Assembly: GCA_949775045.1 (NCBI GenBank)
Contig: OX459103.1
Coordinates: forward strand, 9,296,842 to 9,360,841
Length of the DNA: 64,000 nt
Direction of reading: 5' to 3'
DNA from: Metridium senile
Lineage: Eukaryota > Cnidaria > Anthozoa > Actiniaria > Metridiidae
This document shows positions 46,303 through 58,000 of this stretch, piece after piece. Made by a program: the position numbers and the translations under genes. Every line of letters starts with the position of its first letter. Position 1 is the stretch's first letter. The notes under the pieces were generated by a model. The model was not told the DNA's origin and searched no databases. It saw only the letters and a list, made by a program, of their open reading frames with translations.

Positions 46303-48738
46303 ATGGAGAAAATCCTACTCTGCTTACTCCTCACTATTTTGGCCTGCACTGTTGTTGATGCCGATCCATGCAATACTGACGTCTACTCTCAGTTGCATTT
46401 AAAGCTCCACAACCTTGTAACAAAGACAGTGTTTGCTATTACAAGTGAAGATTGTTTGAACAAATGTTCATCCAATGTGACAGAGTGTCAAAGCATCAAT
46501 TTCCACCAAACGGACAACAAATGTGAGCTGAACAAAGGGAGCCATTTGAGCAATCCTGAATCACTGCTACAAACTGATGGTTATGCGTACTTTTACAGCC
46601 GTCTTCACCAGCCCTCGTCAAGACATAGATGTAGTGATAAACTATGCAGTGAGTTTCTATACTGTATTTACAACGATATTACAGATTACAACTGTGTTCC
46701 TTGTGAAGGTAAGCTAGTTTATCAGTTTTAAAACTTTAAAAATATGATTGTTGTAGTCAGGATTCATGATTTTTACAAAAGAATTAGGTTTTCTCTGACT
46801 AAATTTGATGATATTTAATAAGACGTTTCGGCTAAATATTTAGTCTTCATCAGTTGAATTTCTACAAGTTTGCGTGCGCGAGAGAATTTTTAAAAATAAC
46901 GATGTACAATACATTTTCGCGCGCTAAGATGTTTAGAGTAACTAGTTTATCAGTGTTTATGTCAGTTTAAAAGATTAACACAATTTAGAATGCATTAATT
47001 CAAATTTATCATATAATAGTCCCCTTCACATCTACCTTCGTCATCTTGAAAGGTAACCGGGCCTTTGCATTGAAGCGAGACGAACGTTGAGAGAGACACG
47101 TGAATAATTGTCCATAATTGCATTGCATGTGTCTCTATCATTGCAAGTTCAATGTTTGTCTCCCTTCGATGCAAAGCCCCGACAACCTTTCAAGATGGTG
47201 CAGAAAACCGTGAAAGGGGCTATTATCCTACATTTCTTTATTGCAAAAACTGATTTGATTTTTCACATGTGAAAGCTGGTTTACTTCACTTTACGGTAGC
47301 TTCTTGTTTATCAGAACAAGTCTCTTTTCTTTTTCATTAATAATTATATGATAGGTCAAATATTACATGGCATAGACGCTTGGACATGACAGCGCAGCAG
47401 CTAATGAGTGCATGCGTTACAGAACAGTACCTAGGTAAAAGAGAATGCACATTATGCACATTGATATTTGTAAATTATTTTTTTTAAATTTTGCAGCAAC
47501 TGGTAAAAAGGACATACTGGTGTTTCCACGACGGTCGGTAGCTGATAGAGTAGAATGGGAAAACCCGTTTGATTCATTAACCTCATTCACGGTATCCATG
47601 TGGGCTCAAATGAAACCTGGTTTTACCAACCAAGCTATCTTCTCCTACGCGGCCCTGAACGGTTCTTCCAACGAGATATACATTCAACCGACAGACACAG
47701 AAATATATGTGTTTATAGGGAGCAATAGAGGGTAAGCTGGTTAGCATTATTATTATCGTCAAGATCATCATCACCATCCATCGCAGTGGCAGAACCATAA
47801 ATTTGTTGTCAAGTGAGGGGGGAGGGGGAGGGTTGTCCGAAGTGCAAATAAAGGGTTTTGACGTGTTATGGGGTGTCTGGTCCCTAAATGTCTTAAATAT
47901 AATATTGGTAATTGCGGCGCTAGGGCGGTTTCCGGCGCCTGAAGGGATATCGCCCTAGATCCACTCCAGTATCAACACTTCGGTAGTAGTTTTGTAAAAG
48001 AAGTTCTTATCAACGTCATAGTGGTTGTGTTGGCCATTGCAATCATCTTTATACTCACCACCATTATCAACAAAGGCTTCTTCTGCAGCCAGCTCCTTTC
48101 CATTTTTGACTTCCTTTTTTTTTCTACCCAAGCTTCTTTTGACGTTCATAAAAACTTATCAGGATGCAACAAATCATATGCAAATGTTCAGCAAGCCTCG
48201 CTCTGACTCATGGTACTTTTGTGTTATTAAGTACAAGTACATTCGGCTCGTGCGGTCACTTCTAATTGCCGGTATAATTAGCTGCTTCACTAGAAATATA
48301 TTATACAATCTCTTTTTTGTTCTTAAGAAAATTATTCTCTGTCAATAATCCAGGGAAGCTGCAGGACCGTATATGGATGGTTACTGGCACCACATCGCTG
48401 TTACCTGGGAGAATACCGCTGGTCAGTGGATTCTATATGTCAATGGAACCAACAAAGGCGAAGGTAACCTATCTGCTGGACAAACTATTGGAAAAGGGGT
48501 AATCGTCATTGGCCAGGATCAAGATTCCTACAAGGGAAGCTTTGAATCTGAACAAACATTTCAGGGAAAACTGACCGGTTTGAACATGTGGGAAAGGGTC
48601 CTGTCTGCTGGTGAGGTCAGCGGTTTGAATTCGAGCAAGTGCTCTTCTGCGCAAGGAAATATCGTAAAATGGAATGATCTTTTCAAAAAGGAACGGTTCG
48701 GACAAGTGAAAGTCGCTTGTGAATCATTTTGTAATTGA
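46303..48738 (+). CDS. Secreted PAN/apple + pentraxin-domain protein, left paralogue
   Basis: Exons 46303-46708, 47497-47731 and 48354-48738, all with GT-AG ends and matching phases (1, then 2). Product 341 residues. Residues 1-20 are a signal peptide (VVDA|DPC). Residues 21-105 form a PAN/apple-like module with Cys 23, 51, 55, 62 and 74. Residues 106-136 are a Cys-rich linker (Cys 110, 115, 121, 131, 134). Residues 140-330 are a pentraxin/LamG fold: FTVSMWAQ, FSYAALNG, YWHHIAVTWEN, IGQDQDSYKGSF and LNMWERVLSAGEV. Asp269, Gln270, Asp271 and Gln281 align with pentraxin Ca2+ ligands. Ser169 and Ala229 replace the two cysteines of the usual pentraxin disulfide, and the HxCx[ST]W signature reads HIAVTW. 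NVT at 58-60 and NGT at 244-246 are glycosylation sites. A poly(A) signal is near 49524. Probable role: extracellular Ca2+-dependent ligand recognition (inference from the domain family). Confidence 0.9.
46822..46853 (-). ncRNA. Hammerhead-ribozyme-like motif in intron 1
   Basis: The minus strand contains CTGATGA, a 17-base segment with a TAAATATTTA stem-loop, then GAAACGTC. These are the two conserved boxes of a hammerhead core in the right order. Helix II needs a bulge or mismatch, and helices I and III were not proved. Related sequences are at 2341-2366 and 60371-60400. Probably part of a retroelement remnant. Confidence 0.35.
47019..47222. mobile_element. MITE in intron 1 of the left pentraxin gene
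   Basis: AGTCCCCTTCACATCTACC, CATCTTGAAAGGT and CTTTGCATTGAAGCGAGACG, at the left, are mirrored by CTCCCTTCGATGCAAAGCCC, ACCTTTCAAGATG and GTGAAAGGGGCTATT. 204 bp in total. Absent from the matching intron of the right copy. Confidence 0.8.
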
Positions 48739-49523
48739 GAGTCATACATAAAGGCATAAAGGCAGGTGCGATTTTTGTGGCGATTTGAGGTGCGATGTTT
48801 GAGCGATTTTTACGGCAATTCAATCGCGCGTGTCAATAACCGCCGATTTGTCTGTGGCTTTTGTCTGAACCTTCGAAATGACAATCATTTTTGCTCCATT
48901 CTGCAACTAAAATCTCTTCTTCTTTCAACTTTTCCTGACGAAAAACAGCTAAAAATTTCCCGTTTTAATTTTCGCAAATTTCTAAAATATTTATTGCAGC
49001 TGAAATTCGAACATGTTTGAAAAACATAAAATATCGCGGCAAAGTGATTTCCAAAATCGCGGTAAAATCGCCGGTTGTTCACACAGGCGAATCAGTATTC
49101 GCACCTCAAATTGCAGCAAAAATCGACCGTGGGAACCGGTTTTAAAGAGATATTCAAATGTCGTAGTATGTCAACAATCTTTTCAATCATATTATAATTG
49201 ATAGTCATAAGAGTAGATGCATGTAAAAGTAGTACATATGCATGCATGTAGTTGTAAGTCGATGTTTATGTGAAACGTTTTGAAATGAATAGAGTACTTG
49301 TAGTCCATATATAGTAGTAAGTCAACCCTTTTATATGAATCGGTTTATAAATAATAGAATACGTAGACACACGAAGTTTTCATTTTGATGTTAGTATACA
49401 AGCCTTTCATTTATAGACATAGGATTTTGTTACAAAAACAAAATTTTCGACAGTCTTAATTATTTAAAGTTAATTATTCATTTTTGCTTTGCATGGAAAG
49501 ACATTGCATGATGCCTAAATTTG

Positions 49524-49529
49524 AATAAA
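49524..49529 (+). terminator. Possible poly(A) signal of left pentraxin gene
   Basis: AATAAA followed by a second AATAAA eight bases on. About 790 bases after the stop, so it may be too distant. No nearer canonical signal stands out. Confidence 0.3.
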
Positions 49530-49669
49530 AAATAAACGCACTTTGATCTTGCTTTTTTCATGAGATTGGCACATAAATATATTACTGATCGGGGTTTTTC
49601 TAGATGTTTTATGAGTAAAAACTGCAAACAAACGTCTCAGGAAGGCTTCATAGTTAAGGAACCCAACCA

Positions 49670-49937
49670 TATTACAGTGCGACTACTGAAACCGTGGCCA
49701 CCAAAACATAATTATCCAATCACGATCGAGAATATGAACAACAAAATATGTACAAATGTTTCATTTAATTTGCTTAAATGCTAATAGATTCCATTATATG
49801 TGAACGGAATAGATCAATATTGAAAAAGAACCTTCTTAGCATGTGAGAACCCTCTACAACTTTTTTGTTTGATCTTAAAAAATGATCTATTTCAAAATTT
49901 GTTTGGAAGGTCCCGGTTTCAGCAGTCGCACTGTAAC
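49670..49937. mobile_element. TA-flanked MITE, copy 2
   Basis: TA then CAGTGCGACTACTGAAACC at the left, GGTTTCAGCAGTCGCACTG then TA at the right. The interior shares CACGATCGAGAATATGAAC with copy 1 (16783-17015). The TA duplication is clean here, supporting a Tc1/mariner-type origin. Confidence 0.85.
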
Positions 49938-50089
49938 ACTGACCGGGGCGAGGAGGGTTGGGATGAGGTTATGAGATAATTATTTTGTATTGTTTGATAC
50001 GAGTGACGATCACATTGTCAAGTAACTTTCGCACAAGATTAAAAATAAATAAATCACACAACGTCTCAGTTTTCTAACTAGACACATAT

Positions 50090-50355
50090 TATGTGTCACT
50101 ACTTATCGGGGATTCTCAGACTCACTCACTGGCGCGCACTAAGTTACATATTTCCCACACAACTCGGTTCGAACACATGCTCATTTTTGCGGAGGGAAGG
50201 ACACAGGATAAACCCGAGAAAAAACCCTCGTGGAAAAGGAAAGAAGAACATATCACACAAATTCAACTCACATGTAATCCATGCCCAAGCCTGAACCCAG
50301 CCTGGACCAAAACGGCGAGAGGCGCGCGGTTAACCACTACACCACTGTACCACAA
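50090..50355 (-). mobile_element. tRNA-derived SINE, family A, minus strand
   Basis: On the minus strand it has a degraded tRNA-like head near 50350, then body words ACGAGGGTTTTTTCTCGGG and AAAAATGAGCATGTG shared with 640-960. It lies at the junction of the two segmental-duplication copies. Confidence 0.7.
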
Positions 50356-50899
50356 TAATGAATGTATAGATACTGAGTGCTGCCACTAATAGTTGTCTAG
50401 GAGACGAACGTAACAACAAATAATGACACCAATCCCTTAAATAACAATTGCAACACATCAATGTGTGTATAATAGTTTCAAGTCTCCCGTAAGTTCAACA
50501 GTCGCTAAGTGGATTTTTACAGTTAGAGGCTGGGCTACCTGTGGTTCCAATTAGTAACATTAATTAGGGATATTAATACCACGTGATTTCGCGCACGCAC
50601 TTCTGGCTAGTATAAGCTAATCGGAAGCATTAAGTTTTATCGCAGAGCCAACAGTTTCAAAATGGCGTCGTTGCAAAGAGTTCTTTCCGTGTTAATCCCG
50701 GCCTTCCCCTTAGACTGCGATTGTTAATGTTTAGTGAATAATTTCAGCTACATTTACTTCTATTAATTTTTATTACCTGTAAATGATTAATACAGGACCG
50801 ATAGGAATTGCGGGAGCTCATAAAATGTAGAATACACTATTATATTATTTTATGAAAGAAAAAGAAAATACATCCCTCTTTCATCGTCTCGATGTTTTT

Positions 50900-52729
50900 A
50901 GGATGCATACACAAGTACCTTTATAGTTGAGGACTGACTGAAACTCAGACTCACTACTTCTATATACACTAAATATTTTGGCACAAGCAGCTCTGCTCAC
51001 TTTATATAAACAACTCTGCTCATTATATGTATTATCTTTTTTTAGCTTACAGGCAAACTGCATAATTAGAGAGACACAATAGCTACTTCTAACACCTGCA
51101 AACCTTCTAGAAACTTGCCAGAAAACAAATATTTGGCTTAAGTAACATAATAAATATACTTCACACAAACCTTTGGGATAATAGAAATGAAATAGTTAAG
51201 CTAGGAGACTAAGCGTAAATATATGTTTGGAGCTGGATGTTTTGCTTGAGTATATGACGTCACGGAGCAACGATCTTGATCCAATTGGCACAATTCATCA
51301 CCATTCAAGTGTGATTAAAACAAGCTTCGGAACTGCTACAAGGCGAGCCGATTCCCTGTTAATAATTAGAACAGACTTTTTTCGGAAAAGGCTGCTGATA
51401 TTTATGAACCGTTAAGACATCTTAACTAGTAGGTAAGGAACATTAATCATGATTGAATTTTCTCACCTATATAGTACGATCTTTAAATTCAACTTACATT
51501 AAGGAACTGACATTCACAGACCAGAAAAATAAAACAAAAGATTGGACAAACTTCTAAACATTCTTACAATATCCAAATATAAACGGTATAAACTCCATCT
51601 ACCATTACAAGTTTCAAAAGCTTGCTTCACACAAATCGTCATCAATCATCATAGCTTAGCTAGTCTCAGCTGCTATAAAAATATATGAAAAAATATGATG
51701 AAAATATGATCGATGGCATTGAAAATAAAAAAAAACCTCATGAAAATAAGCACCGATGAAATATGTTCAAGTTATTTGTTTCAAGTTATTTTGAGTATTT
51801 TAATACTGAAAAAAATAATAAAATAATAAAATGATAAAGAAACTTGCAATGATTAAGCTTCAAAAAGGAAAGATCCTACTTATACAACTGTCTACCTGTA
51901 GGTAGTTTAAAACGAATATATCACGTACCTGGGAAAATACTAGTGAATATGTGTCATATCAGTTATTTTAATGCTTTATCTTGAGTCCCCAAGTGTCCAA
52001 ATGAGCAAGTAGAACATCGAAGAAAACAGAAAGACTTTTGACAAACAAAAAAAAAATTTCACTGAAGAAAAGCATAAGACCTGAAAACTGTTCTCAAATC
52101 AGTTACCTCAGCACAGTTTATTCAAAGATTTTCAAGATGAGTAGTTGAGCTATGACCAAATTTTAATCCATCAAAATTTAAGTGCATACATTTATTCGTC
52201 AAAATATGATCGATCTCATTTAAAAGAAAAAGAAAAACTTGAGAAAATAAACTCCGATAAAGTAAGTTCAAGATTTTTTTTGTTTCGAATATTTTAGAGA
52301 CAATACTTTAATACTAAAACTTGCAATAATTAAGCCTCGAAGAGAAAAACATATTTTCTTCATTTTATTATTATACTACTGTCTACCTGTAAGTAGTTTG
52401 AAGCAAATACATCACCTGGGGAAAAAGTAATAGTCAATGTGTCATTTCAGTTATTTTAATGCTTCAACTTGAAGTGCCCAAGTGAGAAGTCCCCCAAATA
52501 CAATATATATATATATATATAAAAAACTGATCCATGCAATTACAGTAAGATGTCTGATACAGTTGCCACTGAAATTGTGAATAAGTTTGACTAGTGTCTT
52601 TGAAGAAGACCAAGGTATAGTCGGCAAAGTAAACGCTTATCTAAATAGGTTTTAAGATACTCTGTGCTCCTACATTGCTGTCAGGGCAATTTTCTAGACA
52701 TTTTATTAAGGTAAGAGAAAATATATCCT
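50900..52729. other. Right-copy upstream region, no firm gene
   Basis: 51200-51440 matches 43740-43985 and ends at GTAAGGA, but the following exon seen at 44033 has no clear match here. 51640-51970 and 52130-52460 are diverged direct repeats (ATATGATCGAT, GAAAATAA, CTGTCTACCTGTA(G/A)GTAGTTT). A TATATATA run sits at 52503-52521. No coding exon supportable. Confidence 0.4.
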
Positions 52730-53047
52730 CAGAAATAGGTTCTGTTGTAACCCTCACGTTGCTATAGTAAGAAAGATTAGATGCATCAAACTCTATGTAT
52801 TTCCAGAGTAGAAATAGATTCTGTTGTATCCTTCACATAGCTATAGTAAGTAAGATTAGTAGCATCAGACTCTATGTATTTCCAGAGTAGAACTAGATTC
52901 TGTTGTATCCTTCACATAGCTATAGTAAGAAAGATTGGATGCATCAGACTCTATGTATTTCCAGAGTAGAACTAGATTATGTTGTATCCTTCACATAGCT
53001 ATAGTAAGAAAGATTGGATGCTTCAGACTCTATGTATTTCCAGAGTT
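52730..53047. repeat. Tandem repeat, four units of about 80 bp
   Basis: Each unit reads GATTCTGTTGTATCCTTCAC, ATAGCTATAGTAAGAAAGAT, GCATCAGACTCTATGTATTT and CCAGAGTAGAA with few changes. The open frame across it is a repeat artefact. Confidence 0.9.
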
Positions 53048-54674
53048 TTAAAAGTTTCCGAGAGTACGGCAAACCAGTATAAAAAATTATGTCCTCGTCA
53101 CCTCTTCCGAGTATGTCCAAACAAAACCTTGCATGATATCGCCTCTCTTTCTTTAGCTCTTGCAAGTTATCTTGTGAGTTGTTCTAACTCTTGCTGTTAT
53201 TGTTTCAAATAAACTTAGAGATTCAGTAAACCAAAAGGTTTGCCTTAACAATTACTGTAGGGAGATTTTTACTCAAATTTAGATATAATAACAAGAACTT
53301 AATATTTAAATGTCGTCAGGATGTCATCATGGGCATTACACATTTTAACCACAACGATAAAACTTGCGTTGCAAATAGCGTATTTCCCAGTAAAACATTA
53401 ATATCTCTATAACATAATGTGTTATTTATTCTAAGTGATTTGTACGTTTATTTTATTTTAATTGGAAATGGTTGACCTATCATGATTGATTGTTTTGACT
53501 AACGTTGTCGTTGGTAACGGTCTGCAACGGCGCCACCTTGGTTTAGTTTTATGTGGCATAATTATAGACACAAAAACTACTTTAAAGACCTACATGCAAA
53601 CTTTTTTTTTTCTAATTAAGTTTTCTATTGATCACACCAAAGACTTATGTCGCTGGTTATCTTGAGTTTAATTATCAACGGAATATAATTGATGTAAATA
53701 AATTCCTTAAGCGAAAACATAATTATAGAACTACTATAACTACTTCAAAGACATGCGAATTCTTTATGCATAACAGAGTAAACGTTGTCAAGAAAAAAAG
53801 GTAATTTAGAAATATAGAGTTCCATATGTGATACTCGAGAAGTTTTACTATTTACATATGTATAAGTGTGACCCCCAACAAGTTAAATTACATGCAGTTA
53901 TTTTACACAGACTAACTAAGTATTGATAAACATTAAAAATTGCTTAATGATTGCTCAATGTTACACGGCAATAACGGCTGAGTAGATACACCTCACTATA
54001 TTGAGTTTTAAAAATCATGCATTCAGGATGACACTTGCTCAATATTACAGATCCTGTCTCGCTTTTTTTTTCATCACAGACAGCATTGCACAAAGTAACT
54101 CAGCAACTTGTAACACAAGATTTCCAAACATTGCGGGGCGAGTTGCTAAGGAAAATGGCACAGGATAAAATCGATTAATTATATCGAGTTCGAAAAAGAT
54201 ATAACCTGGAAAAAATATAAACTATCAACGGAGCAAGTAGAACATCGAAAAATACAAACAGAGTTTTGACAGAGGAAAAATAAACTTGAAGGAGACAAAA
54301 ACAAAGAAATTTCATTGAAGAAAAGCATAAGATCTGAAAACTGTTTTCAAATCAGTTCCCTCAGCACAGTTTATTCAAGGATTTTCAAGAGTGGCAGTTG
54401 AACGTATAGCGGGTCTATAGCTGACCAAATGTTAACACGAGTTTTCCGATGTAAAAACAATTCTCAATCACCAGGTTGTAATTGTATCAACTTTAAGTAA
54501 TTGTTGATTACGTGATTAATGACATTCACCCTTAACTCCTCGCAAACTTCTCGTTAACTCCTCACTAACTCCAGGCACTAACTCCTTGCTAACTCACAGT
54601 TATCTTCTCACTAACTCCTCGCTAACTCACCGTTAACTCCTCTCCGGTATGTCCTTCCCGACACAATCCCCTAG
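53048..54674. other. Upstream region of the right pentraxin gene, no firm exon
   Basis: 53450-53660 is collinear with the left copy at 45350-45830. 54240-54420 resembles 52010-52160 (AACATCGAA, AGACTTTTGAC / AGAGTTTTGAC, AAAGCATAAGA, TCAGCACAGTTTATTCAA). 54535-54640 is a CTCCTC(A/G)CTAACTC low-complexity stretch. Confidence 0.4.
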
Positions 54675-54778
54675 ATCCTCCTATCTCCCTCTCCCCCTCT
54701 CCCCCTCCCCCCCTCTCCCCCTCTCCCCCTCTCCCCCTCTCCCCCTCTCCCCCTCTCCCCCTCTCCCCCTGTCCTCCT
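54675..54778. repeat. (CTCTCCCC)n pyrimidine tract
   Basis: About ten copies of CTCTCCCC in a pure C/T run, about 280 bp before the right pentraxin start codon. A candidate triplex- or quadruplex-prone promoter-side tract. Confidence 0.9.
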
Positions 54779-55050
54779 CTGCGGGTTAATTCCTGTAAAA
54801 TATATAATTTTTTTCCTTTATTGAACAGTCAGTGCGTGCTTGCAATTACCGATAAAAATATTTTCAGTCTCTGACCCCTACTGTTTTAATACTACCTTAG
54901 GCAAAAGATTTTCTGCTATATTTAAAAAAAAATAGTCTTGATTTATTGTATAATCTTAAAATTCTGTCTCAACTGTTATTGATGACTCGTAGGTCTAGTT
55001 TTGTTGTCAAAAACATCAAATTGGTATATTTTCAGATCGGAACGCCTGAA

Positions 55051-58000
55051 ATGGATAAAATCCTACTGCACTTGGTCTTGGCTATTTGGGCCTGTACTGT
55101 CGTTGATGCCGATCCATGCAATACTGATGTCTACTCTCAGTTGCATTTAAAGCTCCACAACCTTGTAACAAAGACAGTGTTCGCTGTTACAAGTGAAGAT
55201 TGCTTGAACAAATGTTCATCCAATGTGGAAGAGTGTCAAAGCATTAATTTTCACCAAACGGACAACAAATGTGAGCTGAACAAAGGGAGCCATTTGAGCA
55301 ATCCTGAATCACTGCTACCAACTGATGGTTATGCGTACTTTTACAGCCGTCTTCACCAGCCCTCGTCAAGACATAGATGTAGTGATAAACTATGCAGTGA
55401 GTTTCTATACTGTATTTACAGTGATATTACAGATTACAGCTGTGTTCCTTGTGAAGGTAAGCTAGTCATCAGCGTGTATGTAAGCAGATTAGCTAATAAT
55501 ACATATAAAAAAAAACAGTATAGCTAGCTGCCGCCATGGACAATATCGCCATGGATTACTCTATTATTACTCTAATTACTCTAAAATTTTCTAGACAGAC
55601 ACAAGTCCCATGCTTATAATTATATCCTGGGTAGCGTTTAAGCTAGCGTTTCTTTTTTTTTGGAAAGGGGAAAAAAGTAGTAGGGATAGCTGTGTTAACA
55701 ATTTGGCAGCACGACATCTTTTCTCTACTACCTACCTCCCTCTATCTCCGCTTTTTACACTCGGTAAAACATCTACACTGAAACACATTTTTTCCTTCTT
55801 CCAGCAAAACCCTCCCCCTCCCCCCAAAGAAACTCTTGTTAACCAGGCTAGACTTATAAGACAGATCCAAACTTAAAGGGGAGAAGGTTAGGAGGGAAAG
55901 GGAAAAGTGAGATAAGGTAAGGAGGGAAAGGGAACGAGACGAAGAAGGTAAGGAAGGAAAGAACAAGAGGCCTAGGGGGAGAAAGTAAAGAAGGAAAGTA
56001 CACGAGAGAGGAAGAAAGTAAGAAGAGAAAGGACAAGAGGGGGAGAAGGGAAAGAGGGAAAGGACAAGAGGGAGAAGATAATATAAGGAGGGACACAGCA
56101 AGAGGGAACAAGGGAAGGAGGGAAAGGACAAATTGGGGAAAAGTTATGGAGAAGAAGGACAAAAAGGGGAGGAGGGAAGGAGGGAAATGACAAGAGGGGA
56201 AGGTAAGGAGGAAAACGACTAGAGGGGAGAAGGAAAAGAAGGGAAACAACAAGAGGGGGAGAAGGAAAAGAGGGAAAGGACAAGAGAGAAAGAAGGTAAA
56301 TAGGGAAAGGACAAAAAGGGGGAAGTAAGAAGGGAAAGAGCAAGAAGGTAGGAGGGAAGGAGGGAAAGGACAAGTTTGGGAAAAGATAGGGAGAAGCAGG
56401 ACAAAAGGGGAAGAAGGTAATGGGGAAGGACAAGGGGGAAGAAGGTAAAGAGGGGAAGGACAAGTTGGGTAGAAGGTAAGGAGGAGAAGGACAAAAAGGG
56501 AAGAAGGGAAGGAGGGAAGGACAAGGGGGAAAGAAGGTAAATAGGGAAAGAGCAAGGGGGAAGAAAAGAAAGGAAAAGAGGGGAAGAAGGGAAATGACAA
56601 GAGGGGAAGGTAGGAGGGAAACGACAAGAGGGGGAGAAGGTAAGGAAGGGAAGCAACAAGAGGGAGAGAAGGGAAAGAGGGAAAGGACAAGTTTGGGAGA
56701 AGGAAGGAGGGAAAGGACAAGGAGGAGAGAAGGCAAAGAGGGAAAAGATAAGAGGGGGAAAGTAAGGAGGGAAAGAGCAAGAGGATAGGAGGGAAGGAGG
56801 GAAAGGACAAGTTTGGGAAAAGATAGGGAGAAGCAGGACAAAAGGGGAAGAAGGTAATTAGGAAGGACAAGGGGGGAGAAGGTAAGGAGGGGAAGGACAA
56901 GTTGGGGAGAAGGTAAGGAGGAGAAGGACAAAAAGGGAAGAAGGTAAGGAGGAGAAGGACAAAAAGGGAAGAAGGTAAGATGGAAAGGACAAGAGAGGAA
57001 GAAGGTAAGGAGGGAAAGGACAAGAGGGGGAGAAAGTAAAGAGGGAAAGGACAAGTTTGGGAGAAGGAAGGAGGGAAAGGACAAGGAGGAGAAGGGAAGG
57101 TGGGAGAGGACAAGAGGGGAAGAAGGTAAGGAGGAAAAGGACAAGAGGGGAGAAAGGAAGGAGGGAAAAGCAAGAGGGGAGAAGAGGACAGTTAGTGCCA
57201 TACCATTCAATTTTAATAGAAAGCTGTCGAAAGCAATAATAGCTATAGCTATGATGACAACGTGGAACTAATTGTAATGCATCCATAACAAGTACTTTCT
57301 CTTAAAAAAATAGAAGTTAAGGCACACCGTGTACATGTACATTTGTTAATTTTGTTCTAATTTTTTTTCAGCAATAGGTAAGAAGAATATGCTGGTGTTT
57401 CCACGACGGTCAGTAGTTGATAGAGTAGAATGGGAAAACCCGTTTGATTCATTAACCGCATTCACCGTATCAATGTGGGTTCAAATAAAACCTGGTTTTG
57501 CGAGGCACGCTATCTTCTCCTACGCAGCCCTGAACGGTTCGGCCAACGATATATTCATTGAACTTCAAGTCAAACATATATATTTGGATATAAGGAACGA
57601 TGGAAGGTAAGTTGTCTTTATTAATTCATCATCGCCGTTGATCATTGGCATTATGATCATCCACACTACTATTATCATGATCATTGTCATCTTATTAAAG
57701 ATAATTATCACTATTAGCATCTCGAGGTAGATTTCTTGCGTGGTCATGTTGGTAATTACAATTATCTTTTCCTCGCCACCATTATCATCCCTAGCTTCCT
57801 CTGCAGCAGCTTCTTTTCCTTTTTTGGACTTAATGTTATTCTCGCCTCTCACCTCTTCAATTTTCCTAAACAGGAATTCCATAACTGAGATGTCTGCAGA
57901 GGTGGCTACATCATCACCATCTTAATGCACACTCTCATTGTTTTTGAAGTGTACTTTATTTTTGATAATCCAGGTGAATTACATAACCCGGGTCAACTTC

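Larger units (their letters stand above)
40760..49470 (+). repeat. Segmental duplication, left copy
   Basis: Collinear with 50460-64000. Matching landmarks in order (left/right): TGTGTGTATAATAGTTT 40783/50462; GGGTTACCTGTGGTTCC 41005/50531; TTTAGACTGCGATTA 41855/50713; GAATTGTGGGAGCTCATAAA 43586/50802; a block ending GTAAGGA 43870-43985/51334-51440; CGCCGCCACCTTTGTTTAGT 45735/53530; the PAN-pentraxin gene 46303/55051; and the 3' flank 49260-49440/61330-64000. Insertions on either side break the match. Confidence 0.85.

Noticed and set aside
46128..46373. 81-codon minus-strand frame over the pentraxin start
   Set aside because: Antisense shadow of exon 1 and its upstream region.
55854..57210. 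Minus-strand open frames of 412-439 codons rich in Pro, Ser, Leu and Phe
   Set aside because: They are the complement of a polypurine satellite. Stop codons are scarce only because of base composition, all frames are open together, and the region is an intron between well-supported exons.
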